Below the pieces are notes generated by a model. It was not told where the DNA came from. It ran no database searches and saw only the letters and a list, made by a program, of their open reading frames with translations. Made by a program: the position numbers and the translations under genes. Shown here in pieces: positions 52,595-61,441 of a stretch of DNA of 64,000 nt (positions are counted from its first letter, which is position 1; each line of letters begins with the position of its first letter). This stretch comes from Amycolatopsis solani (lineage in GTDB: Bacteria; Actinomycetota; Actinomycetes; Mycobacteriales; Pseudonocardiaceae). The stretch covers positions 434,001 through 498,000 of the forward strand of contig NZ_JAWQJT010000002.1 of the NCBI RefSeq assembly GCF_033441515.1, read 5' to 3'.

Positions 52595-53203
52595 ATGACG
52601 GGCATGGGGCACCACGGATGGCGGGGCAACCCGCCCGGCACGGAGGACGAGGCACGCCGCCGCATCGTCGAGGCGGCGACGGCGTGCCTCGACCGCGTGG
52701 GGCTGGCCAAGACGAGCCTGTCCGACGTCGCCGCCGAAGCCGGCGTGACCCGGCAGACGGTCTACCGCTACTTCCCGGGCCTCAAGGACATCCTGCGCGC
52801 GGTCGGGCTCGCCGGGGTCGAGGAGTTCGCCGGGCGGATGGAACGCCACCTGGCCTCGTTCGCCACCGCCACCGAAGCCGCGGTGGAATCGGTGGTGTGG
52901 GCCGTCCGCACGGTCCCCGGCGAGCCCCACCTCGGCCTCCTCCTGCAGGCGGGCGAAGCCGACTTCTTCACCGACGGGGTCATCTCGCCGCTCGCGTTCT
53001 CCTTCGGCACGCGCATCCTCCGCAACGTCCCGGTCGACTGGGCGGCGGCGGGCGTCACGACCGAGGAGGACCTCCGCGGCCTCGCCGAGATCCTGATGCG
53101 GCTCTTCATGTCCTTCCTGCAGCACCCGACGACCCCGCCGCCCGGCGACGACGAGCTGAGGGCGCTGGTCCGCCGCTGGCTCGGCCCGGCCCTCGGCGGC
53201 TGA
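52595..53203 (+). CDS. TetR-family regulator
   Basis: A 202-residue protein with the TetR HTH (IVEAATACLDRVGLAKTSLS, DVAAEAGVTRQTVYRYFPG). It follows the membrane protein gene by 12 bases, so it is the last gene of the flavoprotein operon and likely represses it through the inverted repeat at 50095-50129. Confidence 0.92.
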   Translation: MTGMGHHGWRGNPPGTEDEARRRIVEAATACLDRVGLAKTSLSDVAAEAGVTRQTVYRYFPGLKDILRAVGLAGVEEFAGRMERHLASFATATEAAVESVVWAVRTVPGEPHLGLLLQAGEADFFTDGVISPLAFSFGTRILRNVPVDWAAAGVTTEEDLRGLAEILMRLFMSFLQHPTTPPPGDDELRALVRRWLGPALGG

Positions 53204-53208
53204 CGGGG

Positions 53209-54252
53209 TCAGACCTCCGTGATCCGCGGCGCCTCGAGGTACGTCACGAGGTTCGGGGGCGCGTACGGCGGCTGCATGTTTTCGTGGCGGTACTGCGCGC
53301 ACGACGCGACGGACTCCGACGGCGGGTCCACCACACCGATCTCCCGGTCGATCGAGCCGAACATCTTGTAGACCCAGTTCAGCGAGTTGTGCAGGACGCC
53401 GAGTTCGTCCTCGGGCGGCAGGCCGGCGAACGCGCCCGGCTCGAACACGAGCCCGCACTTCTCCGCGCTCGCCACCAGCCAGCGCCGCGCGAGCCCCGAC
53501 AGGCCCTGCTCGGGGTAGCCGCCGCCGACGTCGGAGTGCGCTCCGGAGAACCAGACCTGTTCGCGTTCCTGGCCGTTCGCGGCGGGGGACGGCTGCCAGA
53601 CGGCCGGGCGGAACGCCTTCCGGTGCTCGTCCACGGCCAGTGCCTGGAAGGCCGACTGCACGGTCGACGTCAGCTGGGTGTCGTGGAACTGCCAGCGCCG
53701 GTTCATCAGGTTGAGCAGGCGACCGCCGCTGAGCGGGATGCCCAGCGCGCCCACGGTGTCCCAGACGCCGACGAACCGGACCGGGGTCACGTCCTCGTGC
53801 GAGAAGCTGTCCCGGAACTTCCGCGCTGCGGGGCTCAGCGGGCCGGTCGCCGGATCCCGGTCCCGGTAGAGCCGGTAGGCCTCGCCGATCCGGCTCGCGT
53901 GCCGGGGGAGCAGCACCCCGCAGTTGCGGATCAGCCCCACGGCACTGCGCGCGGTGTAGGCGCCGCGGCTGAAGCCGAAGAAGAACAGTTCGTCCCCGGG
54001 TTCGTAGTTCTCGACGACGAACCGGTAGGCGTCCCGCACGTTGGCGGACAGGCCCCAGCCGAACGCGCCGCCGGCCAGCCGGTCCCACCACAGCTTCCCG
54101 GTCCCGACGCCCTCGTGGTAGTGCACGAGCTGCCGCGTCCCGGCGGGATCCACGTCGGCGACGGCGTCCTTGACCTTGACGACGTTCGTCGGTGCTTTCT
54201 GGGTGAGTGAGTTCCAGGTGCCGTCACAGCAGACGACCAGTCGTTTCGCCAT
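53209..54252 (-). CDS. DUF2235 alpha/beta-hydrolase-like protein
   Basis: A 347-residue DUF2235 protein. CCDGTWNS at the N-terminus, LFFFGFSRGAYTARS with the nucleophile-type GFSRG, VGVWDTVGALG, and SGAHSDVGGGY supplying Asp/His residues are all typical. Some family members are phospholipase effectors of secretion systems; others are free-standing. No secretion genes are near. ATG 54252 is used. Confidence 0.88.
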   Translation of the reverse strand: MAKRLVVCCDGTWNSLTQKAPTNVVKVKDAVADVDPAGTRQLVHYHEGVGTGKLWWDRLAGGAFGWGLSANVRDAYRFVVENYEPGDELFFFGFSRGAYTARSAVGLIRNCGVLLPRHASRIGEAYRLYRDRDPATGPLSPAARKFRDSFSHEDVTPVRFVGVWDTVGALGIPLSGGRLLNLMNRRWQFHDTQLTSTVQSAFQALAVDEHRKAFRPAVWQPSPAANGQEREQVWFSGAHSDVGGGYPEQGLSGLARRWLVASAEKCGLVFEPGAFAGLPPEDELGVLHNSLNWVYKMFGSIDREIGVVDPPSESVASCAQYRHENMQPPYAPPNLVTYLEAPRITEV

Positions 54253-54385
54253 CGTTCCTCCCCGGCGCCGGACATGCGTGAGTCGCAGCCGGACGGGGGC
54301 CCGTTACGGCGATTGCGTTCAGGTAACTCATGACTTGCAATCGTTGCACTTGATGTTAACTACCCAGGTCCCTAGCGTTGCCGGT

Positions 54386-54994
54386 ATGGAAATCACCGTC
54401 CTCGCGGCCTCGGGCCGGACCGGCCTCGAACTCACCCGCGAAGCGCTCCGGCGCGGCCACACGGTCACCGCCATCGCCCGGGACCCCGCCCGCATCCCGC
54501 TCCCCGACGGCGCCGGGCTGCGCAAGGCCGCGGCCGACGTCACCGATCCGGCGAGCGTCGCCGCCGTCGTCGGCGCGGACTCCGTCGTCCTTTCCGGACT
54601 CGGCACGGACCGGGCCGGCACGCTGCTGGCCGGCGCCGAGGCGGTCGTCGCCGCCGGGCCGAAGCGGATCATCTGGCTCGGCGCGTACGGCACCGGCCCG
54701 TCCGCCGAAACCGCCGGGGAAGGCGCGGGGGCGCTCGCGCGGATGCTGGGCGACCGGCTCGGGGACAAGGTCGAGGCCGACACCGCCGTCCTGGCGGCCG
54801 GCGGCACGGTGTTCCACGCCGGGCTGCTCACCGACGAACCGGAAAGCCCGCACCGGCGCACCGCCGCGCTGGCCGACGGACCGCCGTTCGACTTCGGCGC
54901 GAAGGTCAGCCGGGCGACCGTCGCCGCGGCCATGCTCGACGAGGCCGAGCACCCGCGCTTCGCCGGCGCCGTAGCGCTTCCGCTGTCCGCCTAG
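54386..54994 (+). CDS. NAD(P)-binding NmrA-like protein
   Basis: A 202-residue Rossmann protein with an atypical glycine motif (VLAASGRTGLELTREALRRGH), then AIARDPARI and IIWLGAYGTG, as in the atypical SDR/NAD(P)H-binding family used as redox sensors or reductases. A dyad TGCAA-TCG-TTGCA lies upstream at 54336-54348 and could be a regulator site. Its stop overlaps the LysR stop. Confidence 0.83.
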   Translation: MEITVLAASGRTGLELTREALRRGHTVTAIARDPARIPLPDGAGLRKAAADVTDPASVAAVVGADSVVLSGLGTDRAGTLLAGAEAVVAAGPKRIIWLGAYGTGPSAETAGEGAGALARMLGDRLGDKVEADTAVLAAGGTVFHAGLLTDEPESPHRRTAALADGPPFDFGAKVSRATVAAAMLDEAEHPRFAGAVALPLSA

Positions 54995-55890
54995 CCCGAG
55001 ACGACCTCGTCGAGGGAGGCCGTCACCTGCTCGCGGAGCCAGGCGTGCGCCGGGTCGGAGTCGTAGCGCTGGTGCCACGTGCAGCTGATCGGCGCCGGCG
55101 GGGAGTGCGCCGGCAGCGGGCGGGTGATCAGCCCGAACGCGTCGACGAGCGGACGGCCGAGGACCTCGGTGCAGGTGACGAGCACGTCGCCGCGGGCCGC
55201 CGTCTGCAGGGCCGTCGCCAGGGTCGCCACGGCCGCGACCACCCGGCGGTGCAGGCCTTCGGCGGCCAGCACTTCGTCGATCGGCGCGGTGAGCCGGCCG
55301 CGCCGGGAGACCAGGACGTGCGGGTGCGCGGCGTACGCGCGCAGGTCGAGCTCGTCCGCGCACGGGTGGTCCCGGCGCATCGCGACGACGAGCGGGTCGT
55401 GGCCGAGCACTTCGGACCGGAACTCCGGCAGCTCGGGCGGGCCACCGCCGAGTTCGAGGTCGACGCGGCCGTGGCGCAGGTCGTCGGTGTCGGCGGCGTT
55501 TTCGGCCAGCACCCGCAGCCGTACGCCGGGGGCCAGTTCCTGGAGCCGCCCGACCAGCACCGGCGCGACCGACGCGGCGAGCGCGTCGTGGCAGCGGATC
55601 GTGAAGGTGCGGTCCAGCTCCGCCAGGTCCAGCTCGCGCGCCGGCGTCAGCACGTCGTGGGCCTGCCGGACCAGCCGGTGCACCTCTTCCCGGACCGCCA
55701 GCGCGTACGGCGTCGGAGCCATCGTGTGCCCGGTGCGCACCAGGATGTCGTCGCCGGTGACCTTGCGCAGGCGCCCGAGGGTGCGGCTCACCGCCGGCGA
55801 CGACAGGTGCAGCCGCTCGGCCGCGCCCATCACGCTGCCCTCCTCGAGCAGCGCGTCGAACACCGTGAGCAGGTTCAAGTCCAGTTGCAC
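54991..55890 (-). CDS. LysR-family regulator
   Basis: A 299-residue LysR protein: HTH at residues 5-65 (VMGAAERLHLSSPAVSRTLGRL) and a periplasmic-binding-protein-like ligand domain (about 90-295). GTG 55890 gives the normal MVQLDLNLLTVFDALL start. It is divergent from the inositol-phosphatase-like gene (27 bp apart) and converges on the NmrA-like gene. Confidence 0.92.
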   Translation of the reverse strand: MQLDLNLLTVFDALLEEGSVMGAAERLHLSSPAVSRTLGRLRKVTGDDILVRTGHTMAPTPYALAVREEVHRLVRQAHDVLTPARELDLAELDRTFTIRCHDALAASVAPVLVGRLQELAPGVRLRVLAENAADTDDLRHGRVDLELGGGPPELPEFRSEVLGHDPLVVAMRRDHPCADELDLRAYAAHPHVLVSRRGRLTAPIDEVLAAEGLHRRVVAAVATLATALQTAARGDVLVTCTEVLGRPLVDAFGLITRPLPAHSPPAPISCTWHQRYDSDPAHAWLREQVTASLDEVVSG

Positions 55891-55917
55891 GACCGCAAGA
55901 CAACCACAGGAGGACCC

Positions 55918-56688
55918 ATGACCCACGAACCGCTCGCCACCGCCGTCCGCGACGCGGGTGCCCGGATGCTGGCGCGCTACGCCGCCGGCAGCCGGCCGTC
56001 CGGGCTGCCGGAGCTGCTGGCGAACCTGCGTGACAACGACACCGCCGTCGCCGAGGTGCTGCGCCCGGCGTTGTCGGCGATCCGGCCGGAGGCGCGCTGG
56101 CTCGACGACGAGCACGGCTCCGGGCCGCTGGACCCGGGCGAGTTCTGGCTGATCGATCCGGTGGGCGGCAACGTGAACGCGGTGCACGGCATGCCCGACT
56201 GGAACGTCGGGGTCAGCCTCGTCCGCGACGGGCGCCCGGTGCTGGCGGCGCTGTACTTCCCGGTGCTCGACGAGCTGTTCACCGCCGCCGAGGGCGGCGG
56301 CGCGTTCCTGAACGGGGCCCCGCTGCGGGTCTCCGCCAAGACGTCGCTCGACGGCGCGCTGGCCGGAACCGGGCAGGCGCAACCCGGCCACGACGCCGAG
56401 TTCTTCGCGCGCATGGGTAAATCGTTCACGGCGATGTCGGCGGCCGCGCTGTACGTGCGGATCTCCGTGCCGGTGAGCCACCAGCTCGCCCAGGTCGCCG
56501 CGGGGCGGATGGACCTGCACTGGCAGCTCGACAACGTCCGCTCGCACGCGGCCGGGGTGCTGCTGGTCCAGGAGGCCGGCGGGGTGGTGACCGACCTCGA
56601 CGGCAAGCCGTGGGACCTCACGAGCGAGAGCTACCTGGCCGCCGCGCCCGGCGTGCACGCGGCGGCGCTGGAGGTCCTCACGGCTTGA
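55918..56688 (+). CDS. Inositol-monophosphatase-like protein with altered metal site
   Basis: A 256-residue protein of the IMPase fold: DDEHGSG (first Glu motif), WLIDPVGGNVNAVHG where active enzymes have DPxDGTxN, and HAAGVLLVQEAGG where they have WDxAAG. The second metal Asp is Gly, and the Asp before AAG is replaced. Phosphatase activity is therefore doubtful. AGGAGG precedes ATG 55918. The divergent LysR gene probably controls it. Confidence 0.83.
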   Translation: MTHEPLATAVRDAGARMLARYAAGSRPSGLPELLANLRDNDTAVAEVLRPALSAIRPEARWLDDEHGSGPLDPGEFWLIDPVGGNVNAVHGMPDWNVGVSLVRDGRPVLAALYFPVLDELFTAAEGGGAFLNGAPLRVSAKTSLDGALAGTGQAQPGHDAEFFARMGKSFTAMSAAALYVRISVPVSHQLAQVAAGRMDLHWQLDNVRSHAAGVLLVQEAGGVVTDLDGKPWDLTSESYLAAAPGVHAAALEVLTA

Positions 56689-56700
56689 CGCGAGCAGCGA

Positions 56701-58098
56701 TCAGAAGTCGTCCGGTGTGCTCACCCGGCTCCTGACCAGCGAGCCGGACTCCGTCAGGGCACCGGTCCCGTAGTTGCCGCTCGCGCAGGAGCCGGGGCGG
56801 AGCGCGGCGCTGCTTTCGTCGGCGTCGGAGTAGGTCCAGTTCGCGTAGCCGATCTTCAACTGGTCGAGCAGGTCCAGCCAAGCTGTGGTGCTCGACTGGT
56901 CGAGCGCGCCGCCGCCGGTGGCGCTCACGGTGCCGAACTCAGTCACGAACAGCGGGAGCTTCGCGGCCGCCCGGCTCACCGCGGCCCGGTAGTCGTCCTT
57001 GTGGCTGGCCGCGTAGAAGTGGAACGTGTACATGATGTTCGCGGCGTTCACCGGGTTGTTGACGATCTCGGTCTCGTTGGAGCCGTCGGAGACGCCGAGC
57101 GACGACCAGCCGCGGGTGCCGACGATCACGACCGCGTCCGGGTCGGCGGCCCGGATCACCGGGATGACCTGCTCGGCGTAGCTCTTGATCGCGCCCCAGC
57201 TCACGCCGTTGGGCTCGTTGGCGATCTCGTAGACCACGTTCTTCTTGGCCGCGTTGCGCGCGGCGACCGCAGCGAAGAACGTTTTGGCGCGGTCGAGGTT
57301 GTAGTTCGGGTCGCCGGGGGTGAGCGTGTGGAAGTCGATCACCGCGTACATCCCGCGCTGCTCGGCCGCGTCGACGAGGCTGTTGACCCGGGCGGTGAAC
57401 CGGGCCGGGTCGGTCTCGTACCCCTGCTCCTGCACGTACATGGCGATGCGCAGCAGATCGGCGTGCCAGTCGTTGGCCAGCGCGTCGAGAGAAGTGCTGT
57501 TGTAGCAGCCGTCGAACCACTGCAGCCCGTGCGTGCTCATGCCGCGCAGCTGGACGACGCGGTCGGCCTCACCGCAGAGGTGGACGCCGCAGACGTGCAG
57601 CTGCCCGTTGGCCGCCAGCGGCGTGCGCCCGGACGGCGGCGTGGTGGTCGTCGTCGGCGGCGCGGTCGTCGTCGTGCCCGGGCCGGTGGTGCCGGTGCAG
57701 GTGACGCCGTTCAGCGTGAACGACGCCGGCACCGGGTTGGCGCCGGTCGTGGTCCCGGTGAACCCGAGGTCCGCCGAGGCACCTGAGCCCAGCGTCCGGT
57801 TCCAGTCGGCGTTGGCGGCGGTGGCCGTCGAACCGCTCTGGGACCAGGTGGCGTTCCAGCCCTGTGCCACCTTCTGCCCGGAGTCGGGGAAGGTGAACCG
57901 CAACGACCAGCCGGACAGGGCGTCACCGAGGTTGGTGATCTTGACACCGGCCTGGAATCCGCCTTGCCACTGGTTGGTGACGGTGTAGTCGACCCGGCAC
58001 CCTTGGACGGCGGCCTCGGCCTGGGGCATGACCAGCACGCCCGCGACCCCGAGCGTCGTCGCGCAGGCGGCCGCCAGTGCAGCAGTGGAGCGCTTCAT
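56701..58098 (-). CDS. Secreted GH5 endoglucanase with CBM2
   Basis: A 465-residue secreted cellulase. Residues 1-29 are a Sec signal peptide ending in QAEA. Residues 30-135 are a CBM2 cellulose-binding module (CRVDYTVTNQWQGGFQAGVKI, W/C pattern intact). A Thr/Pro linker spans about 138-158. Residues 160-465 are a GH5 catalytic domain with the acid/base Glu in YEIANEPNG and the nucleophile Glu in LFVTEFGT. It hydrolyses beta-1,4-glucan outside the cell. A perfect CebR box upstream predicts induction by cellobiose or cellotriose. Confidence 0.95.
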   Translation of the reverse strand: MKRSTAALAAACATTLGVAGVLVMPQAEAAVQGCRVDYTVTNQWQGGFQAGVKITNLGDALSGWSLRFTFPDSGQKVAQGWNATWSQSGSTATAANADWNRTLGSGASADLGFTGTTTGANPVPASFTLNGVTCTGTTGPGTTTTAPPTTTTTPPSGRTPLAANGQLHVCGVHLCGEADRVVQLRGMSTHGLQWFDGCYNSTSLDALANDWHADLLRIAMYVQEQGYETDPARFTARVNSLVDAAEQRGMYAVIDFHTLTPGDPNYNLDRAKTFFAAVAARNAAKKNVVYEIANEPNGVSWGAIKSYAEQVIPVIRAADPDAVVIVGTRGWSSLGVSDGSNETEIVNNPVNAANIMYTFHFYAASHKDDYRAAVSRAAAKLPLFVTEFGTVSATGGGALDQSSTTAWLDLLDQLKIGYANWTYSDADESSAALRPGSCASGNYGTGALTESGSLVRSRVSTPDDF

Positions 58099-58139
58099 CG
58101 AACTCCTTTGATCGAACGTCGAATGTGTCCCGCTGCGAC

Positions 58140-58153
58140 TGGGAGCGCTCCCA
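58140..58153. promoter_or_regulatory. CebR operator upstream of the cellulase gene
   Basis: TGGGAGCGCTCCCA is a perfect 14-bp palindrome identical to the CebR box described for actinomycete cellulose-utilisation genes. It lies 42 bases upstream of the cellulase start codon. Confidence 0.92.
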
Positions 58154-58261
58154 AACAGGGGACCATTCGCGACTGGTCGCCGTCAAGGGCGGTCGATCGA
58201 GCCGTCGTCAGCTCGCGCCGGGCGGGCGTTCACCCACCGTCGTTTCTGGCAGAGTGGCCGC

Positions 58262-59914
58262 ATGGGGGAGAACTTTGCCGCGGCCGTGGCCGCTGTCGTG
58301 CCAGCTGTCCGGGCCGTGCTGCCGGCCGCGCCGTCGGCGGCGCTGGGGCGGCTGGCGCTCGAACCGCCGCCGCGCTTTCCGGACTGGCCCGAAGCCGAAG
58401 TCGTGCGCTCGCTGCGGAGCGTGCCGTCGTGGGTGGTCGAGCGGGTGCACGGCGCCGTCGAGCTGACCCTGGACGGGTTGGTGATCGCGGCGCCGCCGGT
58501 GACGGGGGAACTGACGCCGCCGTCGTCCGGCTCGTTCGGCTTCCTCTCTTCCGACAGCGAAGCGGAAGCGGTGCGGGAGACGCGGTTGCTGGCCCAGTTC
58601 CGGCCCGACCTGCTCGAGCTCGTCGCCGAGCTGACCGCGGCCGTCGCGGCCGACGAAACGCTCGCGCCCTTGCTGGTTGCCGAAGGCGACGAAGGCGGGA
58701 TCGCGGCCGCGCACGGTGCCGCGTACCTCTCGATCGCGCTGGTGACCACGGCGATCGCGGCACGTGAGGCCGGGCAGCCCGGCGTCGCCGCCATCGTCGG
58801 GACGGCGCTCGGCGTGGCGGCCGGGCTGCTCCGCGCGGCGCCGATGCCCGCCGGGTACGCCGAGGCCGTGCGCGAGAAGGAACGGGCCGAGTACCTGCTG
58901 CCGCGGTCCGGGAGCACGTCCGTGGCCGTCCGCGACCACGTGTTCGCCTTGACCGAGAGCGCTTTCCCGGCGTTCGGCGACTTCGCGGAAAACGGCTTGG
59001 CCGAAGCCGCCGCCGGGGGCGTGGTGATCCGCACCGGCATGGCGGCCGGTCCGGTGCCCGTCAGCGTCCGCGTGCTCGCCGAGCCCCCGGCCGAGGTGGA
59101 GACGCTGGGCTGGGAGGAGGTCGTGGACCTGAGCTGGCACGCGGACCACGGCTCGGCGAGCCTGGCGCCGTCGGCGAGGGTGGGCGTGACGACGCCGCCG
59201 TGGCCCGGCGACTACCGCGTCCGCGTGCACGCCTACGGCCGCGACGACCCGGACGTGGAGAGCTACGGCATCTGGGTCTGGGCGGCGCCCGCGGAACCGC
59301 CGCGGGTGCACGCCCGCGCCGACCGCCTCGGTCACCGCCTGCGCGGCGAACCCGAACCGGCGCTCGTCGACCGGCCCGAGGTGCGCTACCGCTGGATCCG
59401 GCAGTCCCGCCTGGCGGTGGCGGCGACCGTCACGGTGGCCACCGGCCTGCCCGCCGCGGACGTGGTGCGCGGCTTCGGCGCGGACCCGGACCGGCCGAAG
59501 CCGCCGGCCGAGCTGCGGCAGGCGTACGCGGACCCGTGGCTGGCAGTGCTCGACCTCGGCGGCGTCGTGCTGGTGATCGAGGAGAACGGCTACCTGGGCT
59601 CGCACGAAGACGTGCTGACGGCGATCTCGCGGGCCGGCGCGGCGGCAAGCATGTTCTGGAACGTCAACGCCGTGACACGGCTGTCCTTCGCCCGCGACGG
59701 CGAGCTGCTGGCGTCGTTCGAGCCGGGCCTGGGGGAGCCGGATTTGTCCCCGGAGACGGCGGCGGCGCTCGCGGGTCTCGACTTCGAGGACTACCGCGAT
59801 CTCGACGAGAAGGGCCTTGTGGCAGTGGAGCGGTTCACCGGCCGGGGGCTTCACGCGGAGGATCTGGAGGAGATCGAGCGGGCGGGGGTGGCGTACCGGG
59901 TGCCGGGCGCTTAG
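58262..59914 (+). CDS. Large protein with C-terminal DUF6461-like domain
   Basis: A 550-residue protein. An alanine-rich N-terminal helical half (about 1-200), a beta-rich middle (about 255-345; DYRVRVHAYGRDDPDVESYG) and a C-terminal domain with WLAVLDLGGVVLVIEENGYL and MFWNVNAVTRLSFARDGELL that resembles the actinobacterial DUF6461 family. Function is unknown; members are often near toxin-like or phage-defence genes, which is not evident here. Convergent with the HxlR gene (stops overlap). Confidence 0.8.
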   Translation: MGENFAAAVAAVVPAVRAVLPAAPSAALGRLALEPPPRFPDWPEAEVVRSLRSVPSWVVERVHGAVELTLDGLVIAAPPVTGELTPPSSGSFGFLSSDSEAEAVRETRLLAQFRPDLLELVAELTAAVAADETLAPLLVAEGDEGGIAAAHGAAYLSIALVTTAIAAREAGQPGVAAIVGTALGVAAGLLRAAPMPAGYAEAVREKERAEYLLPRSGSTSVAVRDHVFALTESAFPAFGDFAENGLAEAAAGGVVIRTGMAAGPVPVSVRVLAEPPAEVETLGWEEVVDLSWHADHGSASLAPSARVGVTTPPWPGDYRVRVHAYGRDDPDVESYGIWVWAAPAEPPRVHARADRLGHRLRGEPEPALVDRPEVRYRWIRQSRLAVAATVTVATGLPAADVVRGFGADPDRPKPPAELRQAYADPWLAVLDLGGVVLVIEENGYLGSHEDVLTAISRAGAAASMFWNVNAVTRLSFARDGELLASFEPGLGEPDLSPETAAALAGLDFEDYRDLDEKGLVAVERFTGRGLHAEDLEEIERAGVAYRVPGA

Positions 59915-60420
59915 GGCGAGATCGGTTCGAGCAGCAGCCGCGGCTGGTTCATCGCGGTGGAGACCGGGTCCTGGGGCTCGGCCGGCGGTTCGTAGCCCGG
60001 GCCCGGCTCGATGCGGAGCTCCGGTACCGGCACGAGCGCGCCGCACTCCTGGCAGCGGTTTCCGGCGTCGACCAGGCCGCCGTCGGCGTCGTGGCGCAGG
60101 GCGCGCTTGGCGCCGGACGGCGAGTAGGACTCGTCGCCCCAGTGCATCAGGGCGCGCACTGCCGGCCACAACGCGATGCCCCGCTCGGTCAGCTGGTAGG
60201 AACCGGCGTCGTCGCGGCTGAGCACGCCCTCCCGCACCAGGGACTTCAGCCGGCTGGTGAGCACGGCGCGCGGGATGCCGAGCTGGGTCGCGAAGTCGCC
60301 GAAGCGGCGCACGCCGAAGAACGCGTCGCGGATGATCAGGAGGGTCCACCGCTCGCCGACCACCTCCAGGGCCCTGGCGAGCGAGCAGTTGCGTTCCGCG
60401 TAGGTGCTGGGGAGGGGCAT
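59911..60420 (-). CDS. HxlR-family regulator
   Basis: A 169-residue winged-helix regulator: CSLARALEVVGERWTLLIIRDAFFG and FDAF-like FGDFATQLGIPRAVLTSRLKSL are the family hallmarks (the Cys at residue 12 may be redox-active). A CQECG pair follows near residue 122. It is divergent from the NmrA-like reductase gene with two copies of a dyad between them. Confidence 0.92.
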   Translation of the reverse strand: MPLPSTYAERNCSLARALEVVGERWTLLIIRDAFFGVRRFGDFATQLGIPRAVLTSRLKSLVREGVLSRDDAGSYQLTERGIALWPAVRALMHWGDESYSPSGAKRALRHDADGGLVDAGNRCQECGALVPVPELRIEPGPGYEPPAEPQDPVSTAMNQPRLLLEPISP

Positions 60421-60440
60421 ACCGTCCAGCCTAGCAGCGA

Positions 60441-60501
60441 AGTTCGTTCATTGAACTGATCCGTGCTACGGTCGGCGTCACCGCAGTTCAATCAATGAAC
60501 T
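60441..60501. promoter_or_regulatory. Two tandem HxlR operators
   Basis: AGTTCG-N5-TGAACT (60441-60457) and AGTTCA-N5-TGAACT (60485-60501) are near-identical dyads 44 bp apart in the 100-bp divergent region between the HxlR gene and the NmrA-like gene. This is the expected arrangement for HxlR autoregulation and control of the divergent reductase. Confidence 0.82.
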
Positions 60502-60520
60502 ACCGCGAGGAGGGTATGCC

Positions 60521-61441
60521 GTGAACCAGTTCCGTGATGGCGAAGTGAGCCGGTTGTTCCTGGTCACCGCCGCCACCGGGAAGACCGGCCGGGCGACCGT
60601 CGAGCTGCTGCTGGCCCGCGGCCATCGCGTGCGGGCGATGGCGCACCGCGACGACGAGCGGTCGCGGGCGCTGGCCGCCGCGGGGGCCGAGGTCGTGCAC
60701 GCCGATCTGCTGGACTTCCCCGCCGTGGCCGCCGCGATGAGTGGGGTGAGCGGCGCGTACTTCTGCTACCCGATCCGGCCCGGCCTGCTCGAAGCGACCG
60801 TCAACGTGGCGCAGGCGGCGACCGAGGCGGGCGTCCGCTCGATCGTGTCGATGTCGCAGATCTCCGCGCGCCGCGAGGCCGGCAGCACGGCCGCCCGGCA
60901 GCACTGGCTCGCCGAGCGCGTGCTGGACCGGACCGGCCTGCTGACCACCCACCTGCGGCCCACCTTCTTCGCCGAGTGGCTGACGTCCTGGTGGGACCGC
61001 CGGGACGGGATCGGCTACCTGCGGCTGCCGTTCGGCGACGGGCGGCACGCGCCGATCGCGGCGGCCGACCAGGCCCGCGTCATCGCGGCGGTGCTCGCCG
61101 AGCCGGAGCCGCACGACCGCGCCGCCTACCGCCTGCACGGCCCGGTCGAACTCGACCACCACGGCATCGCCGCGGCCGTGTCCGCCGAGCTGGGCATCCC
61201 GGTGCGCTACGAGCCGATCAGCGACGAAGAGTTCGCCGGGGCGATGACCCGCCACGGCTTCCCGGCGCACCTCGTGCAGCACCTGGGCCACGTCGCCCTC
61301 GACTACCGGAACGGCGTTTTCGCCGGTACCAACGACAACATCGAGAAGATCGGCGGCCGGGCCCCGCTGTCGGTCGGGCAGTTCGTCCGGGAGAACCGTG
61401 CCGAGTTCGACACCGACGGCCCGTACGCCGTCAAGCCGTGA
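60521..61441 (+). CDS. NmrA-family NAD(P)-binding protein
   Basis: A 306-residue atypical SDR: FLVTAATGKTGRATVELLLARGHRVRAMAH (cofactor site, spanning residues 12-41), YFCYPIRPGLLEAT and a C-terminal EISAxL-like region. It resembles NAD(P)H-dependent quinone or azo reductases of the NmrA family. GTG 60521 follows GAGGAGGG. Target of the divergent HxlR. Confidence 0.9.
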   Translation: MNQFRDGEVSRLFLVTAATGKTGRATVELLLARGHRVRAMAHRDDERSRALAAAGAEVVHADLLDFPAVAAAMSGVSGAYFCYPIRPGLLEATVNVAQAATEAGVRSIVSMSQISARREAGSTAARQHWLAERVLDRTGLLTTHLRPTFFAEWLTSWWDRRDGIGYLRLPFGDGRHAPIAAADQARVIAAVLAEPEPHDRAAYRLHGPVELDHHGIAAAVSAELGIPVRYEPISDEEFAGAMTRHGFPAHLVQHLGHVALDYRNGVFAGTNDNIEKIGGRAPLSVGQFVRENRAEFDTDGPYAVKP

